From assembly GCA_031976175.1 (NCBI GenBank), contig DALYLR010000019.1:1-64000 (forward strand): DNA of 64,000 nt, in the 5' to 3' direction. The notes beneath the pieces are model-generated. The model searched no databases. It was not told where the DNA came from and worked only from the letters and a program-made list of their open reading frames with translations. The number at the start of each line of letters is the position of its first letter. Position 1 is the stretch's first letter. The translations under genes were made by a program, and so were the position numbers. Origin of the DNA: DMER01 sp003451645. GTDB lineage: Bacteria; Pseudomonadota; Alphaproteobacteria; Micropepsales; Micropepsaceae. Shown one piece after another: positions 58,084 to 64,000 of this stretch.

Positions 58084-58548
58084 ATGGCCATGCTCGTCCG
58101 AACTCTCGCCTTCTCCGCGGCACTCTGTGCAACAGCCGCCAGCACCCTTGCTTATGACTTGGTCGTCGCCACCGATCAGTCGCGCGTCATCAAGCTCGAT
58201 GCGCCAGCGAACACGATTATCGTCGGCAATCCGATGATTGCAGAAGTGACCATGGTGGACAATCAGACCGTTGCCGTTCTCGGCCGCATGATGGGTCAGA
58301 CCAACATCATCGCCTTGGACAAAGCGGGCAATGAGGTTCACAACCAGAACGTCGCTGTCCGGCTCAATGACCAGCAGATCGTCACCCTGTATAAGGGCAA
58401 TGTCGGTCCACGGACGTTCAGCTGCGCACCGCGCTGTGAGTGGATGATCCATCCGGGCGATTTGGACTTCAAAGAAATTCACGAGAATGCTGAGAAGAAG
58501 CAAGACCTCGCCGAGGGTGCCGCAGGCCTGAGCGGCAAACCAAAATAA
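58084..58548 (+). CDS. Stand-alone secretin N-domain (pilus assembly) protein
   Basis: A 154-residue protein with a signal peptide ending near STLAYD (about 22). The domain at about 25-95 resembles the N-terminal pilus formation domain of CpaC (ANTIIVGNPMIAEVTMVDNQ, VAVLGRMMGQTNIIALDKAG), but no secretin channel domain follows. A second part has two Cys (FSCAPRCEWM) and a charged tail. It may be a periplasmic accessory that interacts with the secretin. It is divergent from flp and ends at a strong terminator. Confidence 0.82.
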   Translation: MAMLVRTLAFSAALCATAASTLAYDLVVATDQSRVIKLDAPANTIIVGNPMIAEVTMVDNQTVAVLGRMMGQTNIIALDKAGNEVHNQNVAVRLNDQQIVTLYKGNVGPRTFSCAPRCEWMIHPGDLDFKEIHENAEKKQDLAEGAAGLSGKPK

Positions 58549-58566
58549 GCTTCGCGCTCAAGCAAT

Positions 58567-58602
58567 GGCCCCCGGACGGATTTTCCGCCGGGGGCCTTTT
58601 TT
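58567..58602 (+). terminator. Strong intrinsic terminator
   Basis: A 9-bp perfect GC stem (ggcccccgg/ccgggggcc) is followed directly by TTTTTT. It ends the secretin-N-domain gene and lies 14 bp before the stop of the convergent vWA gene, so its stem may serve both. Confidence 0.9.
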
Positions 58603-58615
58603 GTGGGTGAGGGAC

Positions 58616-60130
58616 CTATTTCGCGAGACGCAGATTTGTGAGATCGGCCGCGATTTGCTGAAATGCAGCCTCCAGTTCAGCCCCGGTGGGCGTTGGGAAG
58701 AAAGCCTCCGGAGATGATGCGCAGTTGCGCATCATGTTCACGGTCGCAGTGCCCGCTTCCTCCAGGAGGATGGTGTACACCCGGATACCGAGGTCTTTCA
58801 TCCGTGTACAGATTCTTTGCGTTTTGTCGTCCTGACGGCGGGCGGCTTCGGCAGCGTTGGTAGTCCCCAGCCGCCCTTCGCTCAGGTACCCATAGGCCGT
58901 GTAGTCCGACAGTAAGGCAGTTGTCCGCGTAGGGATCGTGTTTTCGCCATCCGACAGCAGTACAAACGCCTTAATCCACTCCTGATTATCGTATGGCACA
59001 GCTTCTGTAAACGGAGCCGTCGGCGACAAGAGCCGCCAGCCCCAAGCCGCGCCCTCGGCAATGTGCGTGTAACCCTGTGCCTTCATGCCATCGAGATAAC
59101 TCAATATCTGCGCCTTATTGTTTGTGAGCGGCATGACCGCTTGAATGTTGCAGTCTTGGTTCGGTCTCGTCGAACGCCGGTTCACATACTTCGCACTGTT
59201 CCGCAACCGCGCCATCTCATCGCCGGCGACGCCGTCACTCATGTAGTTCTGGCTGTAATTCGGATAGGCGCTGCTGTCCGGCTCGTCAGGTTGAAAGAAG
59301 GGCACAAACAAAGTCGCCGGACTGGTGACCGAAGGCGCTGTGTCTAGCTCGTCATGACCGTCCGCGCGCGCCTCCACACAGCCGCCCCAGGTCGAGCTGC
59401 GCATTGTTTGCCAGACCGCAAAAGGATGCTTGTTGTTATCGAAGTGCAGACGCGCCCACGGCGCCTGGCCATTCATGTCCATCCAGCCATTATTGATCGC
59501 GGTTGCTGTGGTGAGCCGAACGGACTCGGAGAATGGGACAAGACCCATGCGCGTTTTCTCAGGCGCAGGATTGTCGCCAAAGAGAATATTGACCAGCGAC
59601 TTGGAGGCCGACTTCAAGCTCTCGAGTTTTCCGTTCGACCCCATTGACCCCGTGTTGTCGAGGGACAAGACCATTTCAAGCGCCCTGTTCTCGGGCACCA
59701 TGGCGATCTCGGCGCGTACTTGAAGCTCCTCAATCCCGAAGATGCCGATGAAGGTCGTGTCCAAGCGCGCATCAATCGCCATGACCGCAGAGCCATCCTG
59801 CAATGGCGTGACTGAGATTGTGCCAGGCGTGCCCAGAGCATCAGGCGGAAAATTGGCGTTGAAGAATTCTTGTGCCTTCTGGATCATCTGCGCCGTTGTT
59901 AGGCCTGGCGTCGAGCCGACCGCAAGGGCTGCCGCATCAAGTGCCTCGATGAGACGCTGCCTCACTGCCACCGCCCGGCCCATGTCAATTGCAGCGCCAG
60001 CGGCACCCAAGGTGGGAACCAAAGCAATGCCATACATCATGGTCATGTTGGCACTCGTGCACAGCGCGAAGCCTGCAAGCGCCCCTGCTGCTTTGCGCGT
60101 TAGCATCTTGAGCTTTCTTACGAAGGCCAT
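58616..60130 (-). CDS. TadG-like pilus protein with von Willebrand factor A domain (copy 1)
   Basis: A 504-residue protein. The N-terminal TadE/G-like membrane segment (about 24-50, NMTMMYGIALVPTLGAAGAA) is followed by DMGRAVAVRQRLIEALDAAA and a vWA domain from about 150, with a MIDAS-like LDNTGSMG (Asp158). Shared inserts with copies 2 and 3 include SSTWGGCVEARADGHDELDT, RSTRPNQDCN, THIAEGAAWGWRLLSP and VLLSDGENT. TadG proteins are pseudopilin-like parts of Tad pili. Its start is 43 bp after copy 2, so these two are one transcript. Confidence 0.9.
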   Translation of the reverse strand: MAFVRKLKMLTRKAAGALAGFALCTSANMTMMYGIALVPTLGAAGAAIDMGRAVAVRQRLIEALDAAALAVGSTPGLTTAQMIQKAQEFFNANFPPDALGTPGTISVTPLQDGSAVMAIDARLDTTFIGIFGIEELQVRAEIAMVPENRALEMVLSLDNTGSMGSNGKLESLKSASKSLVNILFGDNPAPEKTRMGLVPFSESVRLTTATAINNGWMDMNGQAPWARLHFDNNKHPFAVWQTMRSSTWGGCVEARADGHDELDTAPSVTSPATLFVPFFQPDEPDSSAYPNYSQNYMSDGVAGDEMARLRNSAKYVNRRSTRPNQDCNIQAVMPLTNNKAQILSYLDGMKAQGYTHIAEGAAWGWRLLSPTAPFTEAVPYDNQEWIKAFVLLSDGENTIPTRTTALLSDYTAYGYLSEGRLGTTNAAEAARRQDDKTQRICTRMKDLGIRVYTILLEEAGTATVNMMRNCASSPEAFFPTPTGAELEAAFQQIAADLTNLRLAK

Positions 60131-60173
60131 GGCACGCCCCTCCCCGTTCAGCGCGATGCAGCTTGAACCAGCC

Positions 60174-61697
60174 TCACTTTGAGATTCTCAAATTCGACAA
60201 ATCATTCGCGATGATCTGAAAGGTCGTGCGCAATTGCTCCGTACTGGGCGTATGAAAGAACAAGTCCGGAGACGTCGCGCAATTGCGCATCATATTGACC
60301 GTGGCAGAGTTGTTCTCCATCAACAGGATTGTATAGATGCGGATGTCCAGGTCCTTCATCCGTGTGCACACCAATTCCGTCAGCTGATTCTGCTTTGTTG
60401 TGGCGTTATTGCCGCTCGTCGTGCCAAGCCGGCCCTCATAGAGATAGCCATAAGCCGTGTAGTTCGACTTGAACTGTGACCCCGTGGTCGGCACCGTGTT
60501 GACGCCGTCGCTCATGAGAACGAACGCCTTGGTCCAGTCCTCGTCGCCAAAGGCGGAGCCTTCCGTGAACGGCTCTTCCGGCGACAACAGACGCCAGCCC
60601 CATGCGGCACCAATGGCAATGTGCGTATAGCCACTCGTTTGCATGCCATTGACGTAACTTAGCAAGGTCGACTTGCTGTTGGTCAGCCCCAAGACGCGCT
60701 GCATAGAGCAGTCGGTGTTCGGCCTCGTGGACTGCCTGTTCACATACTTGGCTGAATTCTGCATCCGGATGGTATGGTTGTTCGAATTGATACCATCGTT
60801 CAGATAGTTCTGGTCGTAGCTGCCATTGTCCGGTTCATCCGGCTGGAAGAACGGCACCCACAGGGTTGCCGGATTTTGAACGCTGGGGGGCGTGTCGAGC
60901 TCTTCATGACCGCCGGCTCGCGCTTCAACGCAGCCGCCCCACGAGGAATTCTTCATCGTGGCCCAGACAGCCAAGGGATGCATGTTGTTGTTGAAGTGCG
61001 TGCGCGCAAAGGGCGCCGCGCCAGTGGTGTCGATCCAGCCATTGTTGATGGCTTGCTGCGGGTCCAAGCGGACGGTTTCCGAGAACGGTACCAGGCCCAT
61101 CTTCAATTTCTCTGGATTGGCGCTGTCGCCAAACAGAATATTGATGAGTTCTGTCATCGACGTTTTGAGTGCTTGGATCTTGCCGCTGTTGGCCATCGAG
61201 CCTGTGTTGTCCAAGGACAGCACGACCTCAAGGCCCCGGTTCTCGCGAACGATCTCTGAGGTCGTCGCGACCTCCAACTCCGAAATGCCAAGCAGACCCA
61301 TAAAGGCCGTCGTCACGTTCGCCGAGGCAGACAGCTGCACAACATGCCCATTCTGAACCGCTGTGATTGTCGCCGGTGTGCCCAGTTTCTCGGCTGGATA
61401 ATTTGCATCAAAGAACTGCTGCGCCCGTTGCTGGATCTCGGCCGCCGACAAACCGGGTGTCGAACCCACTGCCAGGCCCGCAGCGTCCAGCGCTTCCGAC
61501 AGTCTTGTGCGCACGACGACCGCTTGCCCCATGTCGATGGCCGCACCGACCGCGGCGAATGTGGGCAGCAGCGCCAAGGCATAGATCAATGCCACATTGC
61601 CGGATGTCTGTTTGGCGAACCGCCGGATGTTGCGGGCTATGTGCCCGCATGTTGCAACCAGACCCTGGCGAAAGCCTCGTGACCTTACGTCCTGCAT
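60174..61697 (-). CDS. TadG-like pilus protein with von Willebrand factor A domain (copy 2)
   Basis: A protein of 507 residues from the ATG at 61697, fixed by GGAGG 5 bp upstream. The TadE/G segment SGNVALIYALALLPTFAAVG lies at about 32-51, the MIDAS LDNTGSMA has Asp163, and SSWGGCVEARAGGHEELDT, NTDCSMQRV, THIAIGAAWGWRLLSP and VLMSDGVNT follow. It is very similar to copies 1 and 3. Many paired cysteines suggest a disulfide-stabilised periplasmic domain. A shared pilus box is 91-108 bp upstream. Confidence 0.9.
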   Translation of the reverse strand: MQDVRSRGFRQGLVATCGHIARNIRRFAKQTSGNVALIYALALLPTFAAVGAAIDMGQAVVVRTRLSEALDAAGLAVGSTPGLSAAEIQQRAQQFFDANYPAEKLGTPATITAVQNGHVVQLSASANVTTAFMGLLGISELEVATTSEIVRENRGLEVVLSLDNTGSMANSGKIQALKTSMTELINILFGDSANPEKLKMGLVPFSETVRLDPQQAINNGWIDTTGAAPFARTHFNNNMHPLAVWATMKNSSWGGCVEARAGGHEELDTPPSVQNPATLWVPFFQPDEPDNGSYDQNYLNDGINSNNHTIRMQNSAKYVNRQSTRPNTDCSMQRVLGLTNSKSTLLSYVNGMQTSGYTHIAIGAAWGWRLLSPEEPFTEGSAFGDEDWTKAFVLMSDGVNTVPTTGSQFKSNYTAYGYLYEGRLGTTSGNNATTKQNQLTELVCTRMKDLDIRIYTILLMENNSATVNMMRNCATSPDLFFHTPSTEQLRTTFQIIANDLSNLRISK

Positions 61698-61787
61698 ACT
61701 GACCTCCACACCACGATGTTTGCATTGCGTCCGGCCAGAGGCATATCAATCTGGCGCTTTTTATTTGAATTGACTGTGCAGTCCGGC

Positions 61788-61805
61788 GCTTAATGGCTCG
61801 TAAAA
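61788..61805. promoter_or_regulatory. Shared pilus box upstream of vWA copies 2 and 1
   Basis: GCTTAATGGCTCGTAAAA is nearly identical to the flp box and at the same distance from its gene. A TTTATTTGAATT word (61760-61771), also found at 63599-63610, lies between the box and the gene. Confidence 0.55.
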
Positions 61806-61879
61806 CAACATTGTTAACGGCGTCTTTTGTACAGAGCAGGATTGGTTCATTGGCGTTTACCCTACCTGCCGGTAAACAA

Positions 61880-61910
61880 ATACGGCAGCTCCCGCAGAAA
61901 GCTGCCGTAT
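61880..61910 (-). terminator. Intrinsic terminator after vWA copy 3
   Basis: A perfect 11-bp stem (atacggcagct and complement) with a 9-nt loop is followed on the minus strand by tttgttt. It lies 17 bp past the stop and separates copy 3 from copies 2 and 1. Confidence 0.85.
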
Positions 61911-61927
61911 GAAATTCCGCTGATCCG

Positions 61928-63460
61928 TTATTTCGCGACGCGCAGGTTGGACAAATCGTTCGCGATCACCTGGAACGTCGTCTGCAGGTCCTCCGTTGAC
62001 GGAGTATCAAAGAACAGCTCGGGCGAGGTCGCGCAGTCCCGCATCATAGTGTACGTCGCCGCATTATCCTCCATGAAGAGGATCGTGTAGATGCGGATGT
62101 TGAGATCTTTCATCCGGGTACAGACGAGACCAACCCGGCTGTTCTGCTCGGTCACGGCCGTGCTGGCATTGGTGGTGCCCAGGCGCCCCTGCTGCAGATA
62201 GCCATAGGCGGTGTAGTCGGATTTGTGCCATGTGTTCTTTGTTGGGATGGTATTGACACCGTCGGTCATCAGGACCAAGGCCTTTTGCCATTCCTCGTCA
62301 CCATAGGCAGAGCCTTCTGTGAACGGTTCGGTCGGCGACAAAACCCGCCAGCCCCATGCAGCACCGATCGCAATATGCGTGAAGCCCGTCGTCTGCATTT
62401 GGTTCACATAATTCAGCAGCGTCGACTTGCTGTTGGTGAGCGCCAAGATCGGCTGCATCGAGCAATCGGTATTGGGCCTGGTGTTCTTTTTGCCAACATA
62501 TTTGTTGGAGTTGCGCAGCCGCGTATTCTGATCGCCGGTCACGCCATCGGACGTCCAGTTCCGGCTGTACCCTGAATAGGGCGGATTGTCAGGCTCCTCA
62601 GGATTGAAGAACGGCACCCAACGCGTGGCGGGATTGGATGCTGAGGGCGGAGTGTCCAACTCCTCGTGCCCTTCTGCGCGCGCCTCAACGCAACCCGACC
62701 AGCTCGATTGGTTCATACTGGCCCAAACCGACAAAGCGTGCTTGCCATTGTCAAAATTCAGCTGTGCCCACGGGGCGGTGCCATCCGTGTCGATCCAGCC
62801 ATTATTGATCGCGGACGTGGTGTTCAACCGCACAGTCTCAGAGAAGGGCACAATACCCATTTTCAGCTTCTCTGGATTGGCGCTGTCACCGAAGAGAATG
62901 GTGATAAGATCCGTCATGGCCGTTTTCAAGGCACCAATCTTGCCGTCATCCGCCATGGAGCCGGTGTTGTCGAGCGCCATTGCCACTTCGAGGCCGCGCG
63001 TTTCGCGCACGATTTCGGCCACCGAACTCACATCGACCTTTTCAATGCCGAGGATGCCTAAGAACGCAGTGTCGACCGAGGCACTAGCGGTCAGCGTGAC
63101 GATGTTGCCGGACTGCGTGGCAATCAGGCTCAGCGTGTCGCCCAGCGCGGTGGCCGGATAATTGGCACTGAAGAACAATTGCGCGCGCTCTTGGATTTCC
63201 TCCGCCGTCAGACCCGGCGTGGCGCCAATCGCAAGGCCAGCCGCGTCGATCGCCTGACTGAGCCGTTTGCGCACGACGACCGCCTGCCCCATGTCAACCG
63301 CAGCACCGACCGCCGCGATGGTGGGCACCAAACAAAGCCCATAGAGTATCGTGACATTGCCGGAGGTCGCGAGTGTGAAACCGCAGACCACCGCTAACAC
63401 ACGTTGCGTCCAGCCGCACATGGTCGTCTTGAGGCTGCTGACGGCCTTGAACTTGCTCAT
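61928..63460 (-). CDS. TadG-like pilus protein with von Willebrand factor A domain (copy 3)
   Basis: A protein of 510 residues from the ATG at 63460, with GAGG 5 bp upstream; a longer frame to 63490 is not needed. TadE/G segment SGNVTILYGLCLVPTIAAVG (about 33-52), MIDAS ALDNTGSMA (Asp164), SSWSGCVEARAEGHEELDT, NTDCSMQPI, THIAIGAAWGWRVLSP and VLMTDGVNT. It is closer to copy 2 than to copy 1 in the vWA core by eye. It has its own terminator and its own TTAA-N7-TAAA box, so it is a separate transcription unit. Confidence 0.9.
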   Translation of the reverse strand: MSKFKAVSSLKTTMCGWTQRVLAVVCGFTLATSGNVTILYGLCLVPTIAAVGAAVDMGQAVVVRKRLSQAIDAAGLAIGATPGLTAEEIQERAQLFFSANYPATALGDTLSLIATQSGNIVTLTASASVDTAFLGILGIEKVDVSSVAEIVRETRGLEVAMALDNTGSMADDGKIGALKTAMTDLITILFGDSANPEKLKMGIVPFSETVRLNTTSAINNGWIDTDGTAPWAQLNFDNGKHALSVWASMNQSSWSGCVEARAEGHEELDTPPSASNPATRWVPFFNPEEPDNPPYSGYSRNWTSDGVTGDQNTRLRNSNKYVGKKNTRPNTDCSMQPILALTNSKSTLLNYVNQMQTTGFTHIAIGAAWGWRVLSPTEPFTEGSAYGDEEWQKALVLMTDGVNTIPTKNTWHKSDYTAYGYLQQGRLGTTNASTAVTEQNSRVGLVCTRMKDLNIRIYTILFMEDNAATYTMMRDCATSPELFFDTPSTEDLQTTFQVIANDLSNLRVAK

Positions 63461-63572
63461 TTCATCCTCACAGCACACCGGTTGTCCCAAGCAGGGACAC
63501 CATGAAGCCCAGCGCCCCGGTCAGCGCTGCATCCACAAAGGCGGGCTCCGATCGGTAATTGAGCCTCAAGCG

Positions 63573-63590
63573 CTTTAACACCGCGTAAAA
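63573..63590. promoter_or_regulatory. TTAA-N7-TAAA box upstream of vWA copy 3
   Basis: TTAA-CACCGCG-TAAA (63575-63589), with GC before it and an extra A after it as in the other two boxes, lies 115 bp upstream of the copy 3 start and about 200 bp before the divergent TadE-like gene. Confidence 0.45.
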
Positions 63591-63720
63591 AGGGCCAATT
63601 TATTTGAATTAAATGAGTATACAAGACATATAAATATTGAAGTTAATTCAAGAGATGCGAGTAAGTGGCCATTATTGTTACTATACATTTCTATCTATAT
63701 TTGCGTTTATTGTCGTGCTA
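63591..63720. other. AT-rich divergent control region
   Basis: This stretch is far richer in A and T than the rest of the window and has no gene. It holds an inverted repeat TTGAATTAA (63604-63612) / TTAATTCAA (63643-63651) and several TATA-like words. It likely carries the promoters for vWA copy 3 (minus) and the TadE-like gene (plus). Confidence 0.6.
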
Positions 63721-63790
63721 GATGGACGTTGAAGTTGAAGGTGCGGCTGTAAGGGTACTCCGCACCATGATGAATTGGGGAGTGCAGCCT

Positions 63791-64000
63791 ATGATGCCCG
63801 TGACCGGGTTGTTGTTATCGCGGTATCGCCGGTTCGCTCGCGACAATCGCGGGCAGGCGGCCGTTGAGTTCGCGATTGTGGCCCTGCCGTTCTTCATTCT
63901 GCTCACGGCCGCGCTCGACTTCGGGCTAATGTTCTTTGCCACCTCGACCCTCGATAATGGCATCAACCAATCGGCCCGCCGTATTCGCACGGGTGAGGTG
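63791..64000 (+). CDS. TadE-like pilus protein (partial, runs off the right edge)
   Basis: The first 70 codons encode a TadE-family start: the basic leader RYRRFARDNRG, then QAAVEFAIVALPFFILLTAA, with the Glu at +5 as in pseudopilins processed by CpaA, and LDFGLMFFATSTLDNGI. The ATG at 63791 has GGGAG 8 bp upstream; in-frame ATGs at 63722 and 63767 are alternatives that would add a leader without family support. More minor-pilin genes are likely beyond the window. Confidence 0.88.
   Translation, partial: MMPVTGLLLSRYRRFARDNRGQAAVEFAIVALPFFILLTAALDFGLMFFATSTLDNGINQSARRIRTGEV

Overview
This window reads as a chromosomal segment of an alphaproteobacterium. It is GC-rich and densely coded, with short intergenic gaps and many 4-bp ATGA overlaps. 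The conserved order rpmH-rnpA-yidD-yidC-engB-argB, then pyrimidine nucleotidase-dapD-dapE, truA-fmt-def and recR-ybaB-dnaX, then pheA-kdsB-cytochrome c, is the kind of order known from Hyphomicrobiales and related orders. DUF1036, DUF2336, CpaE-type Tad genes and CtrA-like boxes (TTAA-N7-TTAA) point the same way. I cannot name the genus from the sequence alone. One run of 10 N marks an assembly gap inside rmuC.

Layout. 1-5.8 kb (minus): a partial glucokinase and a ParA-like ATPase, then a four-gene set of DUF547 protein, TVP38/TMEM64 membrane protein, FAD disulfide oxidoreductase and sensor histidine kinase. 5.9-19.1 kb (mainly plus): ribosomal protein L34, RNase P protein, membrane insertase, ribosome-biogenesis GTPase, arginine and lysine/peptidoglycan precursor genes (argB, dapD, dapE, murI), with a DUF2336/degenerate GGDEF pair on the minus strand. 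19-27 kb (minus): truA, fmt, def, rmuC, a secreted protein of unknown function, recR, ybaB, dnaX. 27-28.7 kb: a small accessory patch with vapBC, a DUF5397-like protein, an orphan DUF433 antitoxin, a DUF559 remnant and palindromic repeats. 28.7-34.8 kb: two exported caspase-like proteins (one with an FGE-sulfatase domain, one with TPRs) on either side of the 4.5S SRP RNA and nudC, then two tandem secreted paralogues. 35-48 kb: pheA, kdsB, cytochrome c, yejBEF, a hydroxyacid dehydrogenase, an NlpC/P60 hydrolase, an M17 aminopeptidase, a GST, a TAXI-type binding protein, a TadD-like lipoprotein and a LuxR-type regulator.

48.8-64 kb is a Tad/Flp type IVc pilus locus. It holds tadC, tadB, cpaF, cpaE, cpaD, cpaC, cpaB, cpaA and the flp pilin on the minus strand, a divergent stand-alone secretin-N-domain protein, three tandem TadG-like von Willebrand factor A proteins, and the beginning of a TadE-like protein that runs off the right edge. 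The pilin and two of the three vWA transcription units carry the same type of upstream box (TTAA-N7-TAAA) about 95-115 bp before the start codon. Related boxes lie upstream of cpaA and the TadD-like gene, and a perfect TTAA-N7-TTAA box lies before the GGDEF gene. This suggests shared, possibly CtrA-type, control.

The items most worth a second look are the shared pilus boxes, the triplicated vWA genes, seven tandem 10-bp units upstream of the NlpC/P60 gene, the exported caspase pair, the tandem secreted paralogues, and a long hairpin element between rnpA and yidD.
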